Source of the DNA: Frigidibacter sp. ROC022
GTDB taxonomy: Bacteria > Pseudomonadota > Alphaproteobacteria > Rhodobacterales > Rhodobacteraceae
Direction: 5' to 3'
Assembly: GCF_024723735.1 (NCBI RefSeq)
Contig: NZ_JANQDU010000006.1
Span: forward strand, 1-64,000
Length of the DNA stretch: 64,000 nucleotides
The notes under the pieces are model-generated. The model was not told the DNA's origin and made no database searches. It was given only the letters and a program-made list of their open reading frames with translations. Position 1 is the stretch's first letter. Each line of letters opens with the position of its first letter. Made by a program: the position numbers and the translations under genes. Positions 38,445 through 52,201 of the stretch are shown one piece after another.

Positions 38445-38470
38445 AGGGGCGGGCCGCAGGGTCCGCCCCT
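38445..38470 (+). terminator. Possible terminator after rplA
   Basis: 10-bp GC stem with a 6-nt loop 38 nt after the rplA stop; tail TGCCTGTTCC is a poor U-tract, so it may attenuate and not fully stop. Confidence 0.4.
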
Positions 38471-38781
38471 TGCCTGTTCCGGGCGGCTCCGGACTGGGGC
38501 GGAAAGGCCGGTCGCGGCGCCTGCGGGGCGGGGTCGGACCGGACAATTGCGGCGCTGCGGCGTTACCGCTGCAAATTGCCTCTTCACATTCCGTTGCAAA
38601 GCCCTTAATTACCCGCCGTCCAGGTGACCCCGAGATTCGCGGCCGCCCGGATACTTCGTCCGAGACGGCGGGTGGTCGGTTTCCGGCCATAATTCCTGCC
38701 TGAGACGGGAAATGAACAATTCCCTGGGCCGTTTCGATCGGTTTCGGGGGCGATTGGTTAGGACCCGTAAGGACCCGATGT

Positions 38782-38828
38782 CGGGACTCCTTCGTCCCGG
38801 CAGACTTGAGCCGGAGGGTTATCCCTCC
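38782..38828 (+). promoter_or_regulatory. Double hairpin in the rplJ leader, candidate L10 autoregulatory site
   Basis: Two short perfect stems (38782-38799; 38813-38828), the second ending 5 nt before the TTGGAG ribosome site of rplJ. Position fits L10-L12 translational feedback; the kink-turn was not verified. Confidence 0.45.
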
Positions 38829-38845
38829 AAACTTGGAGTGAAACT

Positions 38846-39364
38846 GTGGATAGAGCCCAAAAAGAGAAAGTGGTCGAGGAACTCGGCCAGATCTTCGAAA
38901 GCTCTGGCGTGGTTGTGGTTGCACACTACGCAGGTCTGACGGTTGCGGAAATGCAGGGTCTTCGTGCGCGCATGCGCGAAGCTGAAGGCTCTGTCCGCGT
39001 TGCCAAGAACACGCTCGCCAAAATCGCCCTAGACGGAACGCCGGCGGCTTCTATCGCCAGTCTTCTCACGGGTATGACCGTGCTCGCCTATTCCGAGGAC
39101 CCTGTCGCAGCTGCGAAGGTCGCGGATCAGTTCGCCAAGGACAACGACAAGTTCGTGATCCTCGGCGGCGCAATGGGTGGCACGGCGCTGGACCCTGCCG
39201 GGGTTTCGGCCGTCGCCAAGATGCCGTCGCGCGAAGAGCTCATCAGCTCGATCGCGTCCTGCATCGGGGCGCCTGCCGCGAACATCGCCGGGGCCGTTGG
39301 CGCGCCTGCTTCGAACATCGCGGGTATCCTCAGCACCATCGAAGAGCGTGCCGAGGCGGCCTGA
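38846..39364 (+). CDS. rplJ: 50S ribosomal protein L10
   Basis: uL10, 172 residues, base of the L7/L12 stalk. It begins with GTG ([15 protein letters not shown]) preceded by TTGGAG at 7 nt. Visible are the rRNA-binding N-terminal domain with [15 protein letters not shown] and [12 protein letters not shown], and a C-terminal helix that anchors L12 dimers. rplL follows after 72 nt and the pair should be co-regulated through the leader. Confidence 0.97.
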   Translation: MDRAQKEKVVEELGQIFESSGVVVVAHYAGLTVAEMQGLRARMREAEGSVRVAKNTLAKIALDGTPAASIASLLTGMTVLAYSEDPVAAAKVADQFAKDNDKFVILGGAMGGTALDPAGVSAVAKMPSREELISSIASCIGAPAANIAGAVGAPASNIAGILSTIEERAEAA

Positions 39365-39436
39365 AGCAACTGATGAACCTGCGGGGTTCGCGAAACACCC
39401 GTTGGAACACATCTAGAATTAGGAACGGATGAGAAA

Positions 39437-39814
39437 ATGGCTGATCTGAAGAAACTTGCCGAAGAGATCGTCGGTCTGACCCTGCTGGAAGCGCAGGAAC
39501 TGAAAACGATCCTGAAGGACGAATACGGCATCGAGCCGGCCGCCGGTGGCGCCGTCATGATGGCCGGCCCGGCTGCGGGCGGTGCGGCGGATGCCGCCGA
39601 GGAAAAGACCGAGTTCGACGTCGTGCTGAAGAGCGCCGGCCCGAACAAGATCAACGTGATCAAGGAAGTCCGCACGATCACCGGCCTGGGGCTGAAAGAA
39701 GCCAAGGACCTGGTCGAAGCGGGCGGCAAGGTCAAGGAAGGCGTGACGAAGGCCGAAGGCGAAGACATCAAGGAAAAGCTGACCGCTGCCGGCGCCGAAG
39801 TGGAACTCGCCTAA
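39437..39814 (+). CDS. rplL: 50S ribosomal protein L7/L12
   Basis: bL12, 125 residues: N-terminal dimerisation helices (1-~35), Ala/Gly hinge (~38-55, [20 protein letters not shown]), and the C-terminal factor-binding domain with [20 protein letters not shown]. Present in several copies per ribosome and recruits EF-G and EF-Tu. Followed by a hairpin-rich gap before rpoB. Confidence 0.98.
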   Translation: MADLKKLAEEIVGLTLLEAQELKTILKDEYGIEPAAGGAVMMAGPAAGGAADAAEEKTEFDVVLKSAGPNKINVIKEVRTITGLGLKEAKDLVEAGGKVKEGVTKAEGEDIKEKLTAAGAEVELA

Positions 39815-39849
39815 TCGGCGTGCGGGCTTTGGCCCAACTCAGAAATCAA

Positions 39850-39878
39850 GGCTGGATCCGGCGAAGCCGGGTCCAGCC
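39850..39878 (+). promoter_or_regulatory. First hairpin in the rplL-rpoB gap
   Basis: 12-bp stem GGCTGGATCCGG / CCGGGTCCAGCC with one G-U pair and a 5-nt loop. No T-run follows. Candidate attenuator or processing structure. Confidence 0.6.
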
Positions 39879-39886
39879 GAACCTGT

Positions 39887-39922
39887 CTTGAAAAGGCCCC
39901 GCAGGGGCGGGGACTTTTCAAG
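39887..39922 (+). promoter_or_regulatory. Long hairpin in the rplL-rpoB gap, candidate RNase III/attenuation site
   Basis: 14-nt arms CTTGAAAAGGCCCC / GGGGACTTTTCAAG with a single mismatch and 8-nt loop. E. coli has an attenuator and an RNase III cut in the same gap, which sets the ratio of RNA polymerase to ribosomal proteins. Confidence 0.6.
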
Positions 39923-40050
39923 GTGAGGTTCACCGGAACGGGATGGGGCCTTTGGGCGGGCCCTGCAGAATGGTTCCGAACCCCCTGTTTGCTGGCCGCA
40001 GGCGAGACCCGACGCTCGTGGCCAAGCGCAAACGAAAGGTGACAACGCGC

Positions 40051-44187
<4,137 letters not shown>

Positions 44188-44255
44188 TCCCCCCTCTCCT
44201 GTAGGACGGGGCAACCCGTCCTGCGAATTCCTCCCCCGAATTCAAGGATTTGAAA

Positions 44256-47200
44256 ATGAACCAGGAACTCACCCACAACCACGCCAACCCGTTCAACCCG
44301 GTTGCGCCGATCAAGACCTTTGACGAGATCAAGATTTCCCTGGCCTCGCCGGAGCGGATCCTGAGCTGGTCCTATGGCGAGATCAAGAAGCCCGAGACGA
44401 TCAACTACCGGACCTTCAAGCCCGAGCGTGACGGGCTGTTCTGCGCCCGCATCTTCGGGCCGATCAAGGACTACGAATGCCTCTGCGGCAAATACAAGCG
44501 GATGAAGTATCGCGGCGTCGTCTGCGAGAAATGCGGTGTGGAAGTCACCCTGCAAAAGGTCCGTCGCGAACGCATGGGCCATATCGAACTGGCGGCCCCT
44601 GTCGCGCATATCTGGTTCCTCAAGTCGCTTCCGTCCCGGATCGGCCTGATGCTGGACATGACCCTGCGCGATCTGGAGCGGATTCTCTACTTCGAGAACT
44701 ACGTCGTGATCGAGCCGGGCCTGACCGATCTGAACTACGGTCAGCTGCTGACCGAGGAAATGTACAACGACGCCCAGGACCAGTACGGCGCCGACGCTTT
44801 CCAGGCGAATATCGGCGCCGAGGCGATCCGCGAGATGCTGGCGGCGATCGACCTTGAAGCGACGGCCGAACAGCTGCGGCACGACCTCAAGGAAGCCACC
44901 GGCGAACTGAAGCCGAAGAAGATCATCAAGCGTCTGAAGATCGTCGAGAACTTCATCGAGTCGGGCAACCGTCCCGAATGGATGGTGCTGACCGTGGTGC
45001 CGGTGATCCCGCCGGAACTGCGCCCGCTGGTGCCGCTGGACGGCGGCCGCTTCGCGACCTCGGACCTGAACGACCTCTACCGTCGCGTCATCAACCGGAA
45101 CAACCGCCTGAAGCGGCTGATCGAGCTGCGTGCGCCGGACATCATCGTCCGCAACGAAAAGCGGATGCTGCAGGAATCGGTCGATGCGCTGTTCGACAAC
45201 GGCCGTCGCGGCCGGGTCATCACCGGCGCCAACAAGCGGCCGCTGAAATCGCTCTCGGACATGCTCAAGGGCAAGCAGGGCCGGTTCCGTCAGAACCTGC
45301 TCGGCAAGCGGGTCGATTTCTCGGGCCGTTCGGTCATCGTGACCGGGCCGGAACTGAAGCTGCACCAGTGCGGGTTGCCGAAGAAGATGGCGCTCGAACT
45401 GTTCAAGCCGTTCATCTATTCGCGGCTCGAAGCGAAGGGGCTGTCGTCCACGGTCAAGCAGGCGAAGAAACTGGTCGAGAAGGAACGACCCGAGGTCTGG
45501 GACATCCTGGACGAGGTGATCCGCGAACATCCGGTGATGCTGAACCGGGCGCCGACGCTGCACCGTCTGGGCATCCAGGCGTTCGAGCCGATCCTGATCG
45601 AAGGCAAGGCGATCCAGCTGCACCCGCTGGTCTGCTCGGCCTTCAACGCCGACTTCGATGGCGACCAGATGGCCGTCCACGTCCCGCTGAGCCTCGAAGC
45701 CCAGCTGGAAGCCCGTGTGCTGATGATGTCCACGAACAACGTGCTGTCGCCGGCCAACGGCGCGCCGATCATCGTGCCGTCGCAGGACATGATCCTGGGG
45801 CTCTACTACACCTCGATGGATCGCAAGGGCCTGATCGGTGAAGGCAGTGTCTTTACCTCGGTCGACGAGGTCGAGCATGCGCTGAACGCCGGCGAGGTGC
45901 ATCTGCACAGCCGGATCAAGGCGCGGGTCAAGCAGATCGACGACGAAGGCAACGAGATCTGGAAGCGTTACGACACCACGCCGGGCCGTCTGCGCCTGGG
46001 CGCGCTGCTGCCGCTGAACGCGAAGGCGCCCTTCGATCTGGTCAACCGTCTGCTGCGCAAGCGCGAAGTGCAGCAGGTCATCGACACCGTCTATCGCTAC
46101 TGCGGTCAGAAGGAGAGCGTGATCTTCTGCGACCAGATCATGACCATGGGTTTCCGCGAGGCGTTCAAGGCCGGGATTTCCTTCGGCAAGGACGACATGG
46201 TGATCCCCGAGAACAAGTGGCAGCTGGTCGACGAGACCCGTGAGCAGGTCAAGGATTTCGAACAGCAGTACATGGACGGCCTGATCACCCAGGGCGAGAA
46301 GTACAACAAGGTCGTGGATGCCTGGTCGAAGTGTAACGACAAGGTGACGGATGCGATGATGAAGACCATCTCGGCCAAGCCCACCGACGCCGAAGGCGCC
46401 GAGGGTGAGCCGAACTCGGTCTACATGATGGCCCATTCCGGCGCCCGTGGCTCGGTCACCCAGATGAAGCAGCTCGGCGGGATGCGCGGCCTGATGGCCA
46501 AGCCGTCCGGCGAGATCATCGAGACCCCGATCATCTCGAACTTCAAGGAAGGCCTGACCGTTCTTGAATACTTCAACTCGACCCACGGTGCCCGGAAGGG
46601 CCTGTCGGACACCGCGCTGAAGACCGCGAACTCGGGTTACCTGACCCGGCGCCTGGTCGATGTCGCGCAGGACTGCATCGTGCGCATGCATGACTGCGGC
46701 ACCGAACGCGCGATCACCGCGGAAGCGGCGGTCAACGACGGCGAGGTCGTGTCCTCGCTGGCCGAGCGGGTTTTGGGCCGGACCTCTGCGGATGACGTGC
46801 TGCGGCCCGGCACCGACGAGGTGCTGGTCAGCCGCGGCGAGTTGATCGACGAACGCAAGGCCGACCTGATCGACAGCGCCGGCGTGACCTCGGTGCGGAT
46901 CCGCTCGGCGCTGACCTGCGAGGCCGAGGAAGGCGTTTGCGCGATGTGCTACGGCCGCGACCTGGCCCGTGGCACGATGGTCAACGAAGGCGAGGCGGTG
47001 GGCATCATCGCCGCGCAGTCGATCGGCGAACCGGGCACCCAGCTGACGATGCGGACCTTCCACATCGGCGGTGTTGCCCAGGGTGGCCAGCAGTCGTTCC
47101 TCGAAACCAACCAGGAAGGCGTGATCGAATTCCGCAACGCCAACCTGCTGGAGAACGCGGCCGGCGAACTGGTCGTCATGGGCCGGAACATGCAGGTCGT

Positions 47201-48509
47201 GGTGATGGACGAGAACGGCCAAGAGCGCGCCGCGCACAAGGTCGGCTACGGCACCAAGATCCATGTGAAGGAAGGCCAGAAGGTCAAGCGCGGCGACAAG
47301 CTGTTCGAATGGGACCCCTACACCCTGCCGATCATCGCCGACAAGGCCGGCGTCGCCAAGTTCGTCGATCTGATCGCCGGCATTGCCGTGCGCGAGGACA
47401 CCGACGAGGCGACGGGCATGACCCAGAAGATCGTGACCGACTGGCGCTCGGCGCCGCGCGGCAACGACCTGAAGCCCGAGATCATCATCATGGACAAGGA
47501 AACCGGTGAGCCGGTCCGCAAGGACGACGGCAACCCGATCACCTATGCCATGTCGGTCGATGCGATCCTGTCGGTCGAGGATGGCCAGGAGGTCAAGGCC
47601 GGCGACGTCGTTGCGCGTATCCCGCGCGAAGGCGCCAAGACCAAGGACATCACCGGTGGTCTGCCGCGGGTGGCGGAACTGTTCGAGGCGCGGCGTCCGA
47701 AGGACCACGCGATCATTGCCGAGATCAACGGCTATGTGCGCTTTGGCCGCGACTACAAGAACAAGCGCCGTATCACGATCGAGCCGGAGGACGACAGCTT
47801 CCAGCCCGTCGAGTACATGGTGCCCAAGGGCAAGCACATTCCGGTTCAGGAAGGCGACTATGTCACCAAGGGCGATTACATCATGGACGGCAATCCGGCG
47901 CCGCATGACATCCTGCGGATCCTGGGGATCGAGGCGCTGGCCGACTACCTGATCGACGAAGTGCAGGACGTCTATCGCCTGCAGGGCGTGAAGATCAACG
48001 ACAAGCACATCGAGGTGATCGTGCGGCAGATGCTGCAGAAGATCGAGATCCTCGACTCCGGCGATACGACGATGCTCAAGGGCGAGAACTTCGACAAGGC
48101 CGAGTTCGCCGAAGAGAACGAGAAGACCATTGCCAAGGGCGGACGTCCCGCCACCGGCGAACCGGTTCTGCTCGGGATCACCAAGGCGAGCCTGCAGACC
48201 CGGTCGTTCATCTCGGCGGCTTCGTTCCAGGAGACCACGCGGGTTCTCACCGAGGCTTCGGTGATGGGCAAGCGCGACAAGCTGGTCGGGCTGAAAGAGA
48301 ACGTCATCGTCGGGCGGCTGATCCCGGCGGGGACCGGCGGTGCGTCGATGAAGATTCGCAAGATCGCCCAGGAGCGCGACCAGAAGGTGATCGATGCGGC
48401 GCGGGCCGAGGCAGAGGCCGCGGCGCGGCTGGCTGCCCCGACCGAGGATGTGGTCGGCGGGGACGAGTTCGACTCGACCCTGGTCGAGACCCCCGAAAGC
48501 CGCGACTGA
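44256..48509 (+). CDS. rpoC: DNA-directed RNA polymerase subunit beta'
   Basis: Beta-prime subunit, 1417 residues. The N-terminal zinc site ([20 protein letters not shown]), the catalytic Mg motif NADFDGDQM, and the second zinc cluster ([11 protein letters not shown]) are present. I chose ATG 44256 (MNQELTHN), with AAGGA 7 nt upstream; an in-frame TTG two codons earlier is unlikely. The C-terminus ends in an acidic tail ([19 protein letters not shown]). A strong terminator follows 24 nt downstream. Confidence 0.99.
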   Translation: MNQELTHNHANPFNPVAPIKTFDEIKISLASPERILSWSYGEIKKPETINYRTFKPERDGLFCARIFGPIKDYECLCGKYKRMKYRGVVCEKCGVEVTLQKVRRERMGHIELAAPVAHIWFLKSLPSRIGLMLDMTLRDLERILYFENYVVIEPGLTDLNYGQLLTEEMYNDAQDQYGADAFQANIGAEAIREMLAAIDLEATAEQLRHDLKEATGELKPKKIIKRLKIVENFIESGNRPEWMVLTVVPVIPPELRPLVPLDGGRFATSDLNDLYRRVINRNNRLKRLIELRAPDIIVRNEKRMLQESVDALFDNGRRGRVITGANKRPLKSLSDMLKGKQGRFRQNLLGKRVDFSGRSVIVTGPELKLHQCGLPKKMALELFKPFIYSRLEAKGLSSTVKQAKKLVEKERPEVWDILDEVIREHPVMLNRAPTLHRLGIQAFEPILIEGKAIQLHPLVCSAFNADFDGDQMAVHVPLSLEAQLEARVLMMSTNNVLSPANGAPIIVPSQDMILGLYYTSMDRKGLIGEGSVFTSVDEVEHALNAGEVHLHSRIKARVKQIDDEGNEIWKRYDTTPGRLRLGALLPLNAKAPFDLVNRLLRKREVQQVIDTVYRYCGQKESVIFCDQIMTMGFREAFKAGISFGKDDMVIPENKWQLVDETREQVKDFEQQYMDGLITQGEKYNKVVDAWSKCNDKVTDAMMKTISAKPTDAEGAEGEPNSVYMMAHSGARGSVTQMKQLGGMRGLMAKPSGEIIETPIISNFKEGLTVLEYFNSTHGARKGLSDTALKTANSGYLTRRLVDVAQDCIVRMHDCGTERAITAEAAVNDGEVVSSLAERVLGRTSADDVLRPGTDEVLVSRGELIDERKADLIDSAGVTSVRIRSALTCEAEEGVCAMCYGRDLARGTMVNEGEAVGIIAAQSIGEPGTQLTMRTFHIGGVAQGGQQSFLETNQEGVIEFRNANLLENAAGELVVMGRNMQVVVMDENGQERAAHKVGYGTKIHVKEGQKVKRGDKLFEWDPYTLPIIADKAGVAKFVDLIAGIAVREDTDEATGMTQKIVTDWRSAPRGNDLKPEIIIMDKETGEPVRKDDGNPITYAMSVDAILSVEDGQEVKAGDVVARIPREGAKTKDITGGLPRVAELFEARRPKDHAIIAEINGYVRFGRDYKNKRRITIEPEDDSFQPVEYMVPKGKHIPVQEGDYVTKGDYIMDGNPAPHDILRILGIEALADYLIDEVQDVYRLQGVKINDKHIEVIVRQMLQKIEILDSGDTTMLKGENFDKAEFAEENEKTIAKGGRPATGEPVLLGITKASLQTRSFISAASFQETTRVLTEASVMGKRDKLVGLKENVIVGRLIPAGTGGASMKIRKIAQERDQKVIDAARAEAEAAARLAAPTEDVVGGDEFDSTLVETPESRD

Positions 48510-48532
48510 TCGCAGCCGGAATGGCAGACAGG

Positions 48533-48558
48533 AGGCCCCGCGAAAGCGGGGCCTTTTT
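48533..48558 (+). terminator. Rho-independent terminator of the rpoBC operon
   Basis: AGGCCCCGC / GCGGGGCCT, 9-bp perfect stem with GAAA tetraloop and TTTTT tail. Confidence 0.95.
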
Positions 48559-48572
48559 CCGTTTTCGGGCCT

Positions 48573-48586
48573 GTCCCCATGGGGAC
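48573..48586. repeat. Second copy of the GTCCCCATGGGGAC palindrome
   Basis: 14-nt perfect palindrome just after the rpoC terminator; same core as 7463-7476. Confidence 0.7.
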
Positions 48587-48712
48587 GGGGGGTCAAGTCA
48601 TTGAAACAACGGGAAAACCCGTGGGGACGCCTATCATGGTTAACAATTCCCCAATCCGCGGCCGCCGACGCGCCGCGCCTTGCCCTGCGCGATCGGTCGT
48701 CGGATTCGGGGC

Positions 48713-48741
48713 TTGCTCCACACAATCGGTTAACCTACTAA
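48713..48741 (+). promoter_or_regulatory. Predicted promoter of the MarR gene with internal palindrome
   Basis: TTGCTC, 17-nt spacer, TACTAA. The start of transcription should fall at or within 1-2 nt of the ATG (48749), predicting a leaderless mRNA. The spacer ends in the palindrome GGTTAACC (48728-48735), a candidate operator. Confidence 0.55.
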
Positions 48742-48748
48742 CTATTGC

Positions 48749-49201
48749 ATGGCCGGCGACGATTTCCACATGCACTTCCTTCTTCATGCGGCCGATCTGG
48801 TCGAGGATTCCCTGCGGCGGCGACTGTCGGACATCGACCTCGGCCCCCGGCAGGCGCGGGTCCTGGATGCGCTGGCGAAGATGGGATCGGCGTCGCAGGT
48901 CGAGCTTGCGCAACTGTTCGACATCACGGCGGCCAGCATGAGCACGATGACCGCGCGGCTGATCGCGGCGGGGCTTGTCTCGCGGCAGACCGATCCCGCC
49001 GAAGCGCGGCGCAACGTCCTGCGCCTGAGCCCGCGCGGCAAGGGCCTGCTGGACGAGATCCACGCCGCCTGGGACAGCATCGACAAGATGATCGAAGAGA
49101 AGATCGGCCCGGAAAAGGCCGCCACCCTGGCCGAGCTGACCCGGGAGCTGCGCGACAGCCTGGGCGGCCGGGCGCCCGAAGCATCCGGGGAGACCGGCTG
49201 A
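48749..49201 (+). CDS. MarR-family transcriptional regulator
   Basis: A 150-residue winged-helix regulator: N-terminal dimer helix, HTH (~48-68, SASQVELAQLFDITAASMSTMTARL read across that stretch), wing with DPAEARRNVLRLSPRGKGLL, and a C-terminal dimer helix. MarR proteins repress their own operon and release DNA on binding small ligands. It heads a four-gene same-strand cassette with glycosyltransferases and a transporter, which may be its regulon. No ribosome site precedes the ATG. Confidence 0.85.
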   Translation: MAGDDFHMHFLLHAADLVEDSLRRRLSDIDLGPRQARVLDALAKMGSASQVELAQLFDITAASMSTMTARLIAAGLVSRQTDPAEARRNVLRLSPRGKGLLDEIHAAWDSIDKMIEEKIGPEKAATLAELTRELRDSLGGRAPEASGETG

Positions 49202-49299
49202 AAGGATCGCCCCTGCCGCCCTTGTCCGCCTGTTGCTCCCGGTTGTGCCCGGCCGGTCGGTCATTGCCCTTTTCCGCCGGCCTGCCATAACCTTCGCCC

Positions 49300-50163
49300 A
49301 TGACCGAGATGCCAGCCGACCATCCCGAGGGCCGCGAAGAGGTGCTGCAGATCATCGGCCTGTGCAGGTTCTCGGTCCCCGGCATCGGCGGGTTCCAGAC
49401 CGAGCACGGGACGATCGAGGCGCGGCGCGCGATGCTGTATGACCCGGCGCGGCTGGATCGGCGGCTGGCCTGGTTCGAGCATGTCTGCCTGCCGGGGCTG
49501 CGGGCCCAGACCGACCCGGATTTCACCCTTGTGCTGCTGCTGGGCGAGGACCTGCCCGAGCCCTGGCGCGGCCGGGTTCTGGCGCTGGTCGCGGATGTTC
49601 CGCAGATCGTCGTCGAATATGCGCCACCGGGCCCGCACCGCGAGATCTGCGCCGAGGCGATGCGCCGCCATGTCCATCCCGAGGCGACGGTGCTGGCGCA
49701 GTTCCGGCTGGACGATGACGACGCGGTGGCCGGCAGTTTCGTCGCCCGGACCCGGCGCGACCTGGCGGCGGTCCTGGGGATACTGGACCACAAGAGGAAC
49801 TTCGCGCTGGACTATGTCCGCGGCCTGGTGCTGCGTTGGGACGGCGAGCTGATGTCCTACGAGCCGCGCTTCGCGCATCTCTGGACCGCGGGGCTGGTCT
49901 TCGTGAACCGGCCCGCGGACGACCGCTTCATCCTCGACACGCGGCACGACAGGATGTGGTACTACATGCCCGTGGTGTCGCAGAGCGACGAGATCATGTT
50001 CCTGCGTGGCGCGCATGGCGGCAACGACAGCCCGATCGGCCGGGGACGGGACCGGTATCCGCTGTCCGAGGAGCGGTTCGAGACCGTGCTGCGCAAACGC
50101 TTCCATGTCGATCTGGAGGCGCTGGCCCGGCGCTTGCTGGACATCGCGGCGGCGCGGACGTAG
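49300..50163 (+). CDS. Glycosyltransferase, putative rhamnosyltransferase family (first of a pair)
   Basis: A 287-residue protein with the nucleotide-sugar/metal motif FRLDDDDAV (DDDD 138-141) and TDPDFTLVLLLGE upstream. It looks like the putative rhamnosyltransferase family of alphaproteobacteria (Pfam Rhamno_transf), from memory. It probably decorates a cell-surface glycan on the cytoplasmic side; donor and acceptor are unknown. It is paralogous to the next gene and to the remnant at 35295-35624. No strong ribosome site; an in-frame ATG also occurs at 49309. Confidence 0.75.
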   Translation: MTEMPADHPEGREEVLQIIGLCRFSVPGIGGFQTEHGTIEARRAMLYDPARLDRRLAWFEHVCLPGLRAQTDPDFTLVLLLGEDLPEPWRGRVLALVADVPQIVVEYAPPGPHREICAEAMRRHVHPEATVLAQFRLDDDDAVAGSFVARTRRDLAAVLGILDHKRNFALDYVRGLVLRWDGELMSYEPRFAHLWTAGLVFVNRPADDRFILDTRHDRMWYYMPVVSQSDEIMFLRGAHGGNDSPIGRGRDRYPLSEERFETVLRKRFHVDLEALARRLLDIAAART

Positions 50164-50198
50164 GTCAGCCGGGATGCGCTTGGTCGGGATCGGGCTGA

Positions 50199-51011
50199 AT
50201 GGACGGGTTTTGCAATCAGATCGTCGGGCTGGTCCGGTTCTCTCTGGTCACCACGGGGGACTTCTATCCCGGCTTCGATTCCGTCGAGGCGATGCAGGAA
50301 TTCCTCTTCGACGAGGCGCGGCTGGCAAGGCGTTTCGCGATGTTCGAGGCGTTGTGCCTGCCGGCGCTGGCGCGGCAGAGCGACCCGGATTTCACCGTGC
50401 TCTTCCTGACCGCCGAGACCCTGCCCACGCGCTGGCGCGAGCGGCTGGACAGCCTGCTGGCGCCGCATCCCTGGGCGCGGGTGGTGGCGATGCCGCCGAT
50501 GCTGCATTATCCGGCGATCAAGGCGGCGTTCCAGTCGCTGCCGGCCGAGGGCTTCAGCCACCGGACCAGTTTCCGGCTGGATGACGACGACGCGGTGGAC
50601 CTGGGCCATGTCGCCCGGCTGCGGCGCCTGGCCGAGAGGCTGCAGGTGGTGCAGGCGCCGGACCGGCCGATGGCACTGGGCTTCAACCGCGGCTTCTACC
50701 TGCGCTTCCGCGAGGGCCGGAACGAGATATTCGATGCCCGCGAGCGGACTCCGCTGAGCGTCGGGGCGGCGCTGGTGGCGCCGGCGGGTTACGAGGACAA
50801 CGTCTATGTCCGCAACCACCGGGCGCTGGCGCAGTATTTCGACTGCTGGTCGGATGCCGAGAGCTTCGTCTATCTGCGGACCCTGCATCGCGACAACAAG
50901 TCGAACCCGCATTTCTCGGGCAGCCAGCGCGAGTTGGGGCAGGGCCAGGTGAACCGGATCCTGCGCGAGTCCTTCGGGCTGCGGCCGGCCGAGCTGAAGG
51001 CGCTGGCATGA
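50199..51011 (+). CDS. Glycosyltransferase, putative rhamnosyltransferase family (second of a pair)
   Basis: A 270-residue paralogue of the preceding gene: SDPDFTVLFLTAE and FRLDDDDAV (128-131) align directly, while the C-terminal parts diverge (GSQRELGQGQVNRILRESFG here). The pair most likely arose by tandem duplication and now may act on different acceptors. It starts 35 nt after the first gene and its stop overlaps the transporter start by 4 nt (ATGA), so the last two are co-translated. Confidence 0.75.
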   Translation: MDGFCNQIVGLVRFSLVTTGDFYPGFDSVEAMQEFLFDEARLARRFAMFEALCLPALARQSDPDFTVLFLTAETLPTRWRERLDSLLAPHPWARVVAMPPMLHYPAIKAAFQSLPAEGFSHRTSFRLDDDDAVDLGHVARLRRLAERLQVVQAPDRPMALGFNRGFYLRFREGRNEIFDARERTPLSVGAALVAPAGYEDNVYVRNHRALAQYFDCWSDAESFVYLRTLHRDNKSNPHFSGSQRELGQGQVNRILRESFGLRPAELKALA

Positions 51012-51934
51012 GTAGCGGCACCGCGGCGTCCGGCGGCGGGATCAGCGACAACCTGCGCGGCGCGCTGTTCATGATGGCGTCGATGCTGGCCTTTCTGTTG
51101 AACGACACCTTCATGAAGGCGCTCGGGGCGCATCTGCCGCTGTATCAGGCGATCGGCATGAGGGGCATCGCGACGACGGTGTTGCTGGCGGCGATCGGGC
51201 TGGCGACGGGCGGGCTTCGCTGGGACCTGAGCCGCGGCGACAGGTGGCGGGTCGTGGTGCGCAGCATTGCCGAGGCCCTGTCGGCGATCTTCTATATCGG
51301 GGCGCTGTTCAACCTGCCGCTGGCCAATGCCACGGCGATCCTGCAGGCGCTGCCGCTGACGGTGACGTTGGCCGGGGCGCTGTTTCTGCGGGAGCCGGTC
51401 GGCTGGCGGCGCTGGTCGGCGATCCTGGTCGGCTTCATGGGGGTGCTGCTGATCGTGCGGCCGGGGCCGGACGGGTTCAACCATTTCACCCTGCTGGCGC
51501 TGGCAGCGGTGGCGACGGTGACGCTGCGGGACCTGGTGACGCGGAAGCTGGACCCGAAGGTGCCGTCGATGACGGTGGCGGTCAGCTCGTCGCTGGGGGC
51601 GACGCTGTTTGCCCTGGCCGCCTCGACGACGACGCCATGGGTGCCGCTGAACCTGACCGCGGCGGCGCTGATGGCGGGCGCGGCGCTGTTCGTGATTCTG
51701 GGCTACATGTTCTCGATCATGGCGATGCGGGTCGGAGACCTGGCGGCGGTGACACCGTTCCGCTACACCGGGCTGGTCTTCGGGCTGATCCTGGGACTGG
51801 TGGTCTTTGGCGACTGGCCCGACGGGCTGACCCTGCTGGGCGCCGGAATCGTGGTGGCGACGGGGCTGTTCACCCTGTATCGCGAGCGCGCCGTGAAACG
51901 CCCCGAGGGGCCGGTGCCGCTGCGCATCCGATAG
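51008..51934 (+). CDS. DMT-superfamily (EamA) transporter
   Basis: A 308-residue inner-membrane protein with about ten hydrophobic segments in two EamA repeats (the first near DTFMKALGAHLPLYQAIGMRG). Substrate unknown. Translational coupling to a glycosyltransferase and the upstream MarR regulator suggest a metabolite export or sugar-related role, but this is inference from position. It is the last gene before the str-operon promoter, 34 nt downstream. Confidence 0.85.
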   Translation: MSSGTAASGGGISDNLRGALFMMASMLAFLLNDTFMKALGAHLPLYQAIGMRGIATTVLLAAIGLATGGLRWDLSRGDRWRVVVRSIAEALSAIFYIGALFNLPLANATAILQALPLTVTLAGALFLREPVGWRRWSAILVGFMGVLLIVRPGPDGFNHFTLLALAAVATVTLRDLVTRKLDPKVPSMTVAVSSSLGATLFALAASTTTPWVPLNLTAAALMAGAALFVILGYMFSIMAMRVGDLAAVTPFRYTGLVFGLILGLVVFGDWPDGLTLLGAGIVVATGLFTLYRERAVKRPEGPVPLRIR

Positions 51935-51967
51935 GCCCGCCGCGGGCGATCCGGCGTCGGGGCGCTG

Positions 51968-51996
51968 TTGACAAGGTATCCGACTCCCCATATACG
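51968..51996 (+). promoter_or_regulatory. Strong predicted str-operon promoter
   Basis: Perfect TTGACA, 17-nt spacer, TATACG. It should drive rpsL-rpsG-fusA-tuf2 and probably the S10/spc genes beyond. Start near 52003, so the leader is about 200 nt. Confidence 0.8.
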
Positions 51997-52015
51997 GCGC
52001 GCACCCGGTCACGGG

Positions 52016-52037
52016 GGTCCCGTCATGGGGCCTTTTT
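52016..52037 (+). promoter_or_regulatory. Terminator-like hairpin in the str leader
   Basis: GGTCCC / GGGGCC stem (one G-U), loop GTCAT, then TTTTT, starting ~13 nt after the predicted start site. Either an attenuator or a 5' stability element; compare 33216-33237. Confidence 0.55.
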
Positions 52038-52146
52038 GTGCAGGGCCAAACAGTACTGAAGTGGTCACGATCCGGGCCTGTGCCCCGATCCTCTGGAATT
52101 CCACCGCGTCGTTCCCGCGAACGAAGGGGACGCATGCGGTTTTTGT

Positions 52147-52168
52147 GCATTCACGGACGCGTGAATGC
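52147..52168 (+). promoter_or_regulatory. Hairpin upstream of rpsL
   Basis: 9-bp perfect stem GCATTCACG / CGTGAATGC, loop GACG, 34 nt before the rpsL start. Possible translational control element of the str message. Confidence 0.5.
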
Positions 52169-52201
52169 TGATGAAATGAAGACGTTGTACGGGGAACCGG
52201 A

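Larger units (their letters stand above)
38407..38845 (+). other. rplA-rplJ intergenic region and rplJ leader
   Basis: 439 nt without a convincing gene. A hairpin at 38445-38470 (AGGGGCGGGC / GTCCGCCCCT, 10 bp with one G-U) may terminate the rplKA message. Two hairpins at 38782-38799 (CGGGAC / GTCCCG) and 38813-38828 (GGAGGG / CCCTCC) lie just before rplJ, where L10(L12)4 binds its own mRNA in E. coli. A promoter is expected in 38580-38720 but no clear pair was found. Confidence 0.6.

Noticed and set aside
48749-51934. Calling the cassette a new resistance or defence island
   Set aside because: Glycosyltransferase, EamA and MarR functions are generic; nothing in the sequence supports defence.
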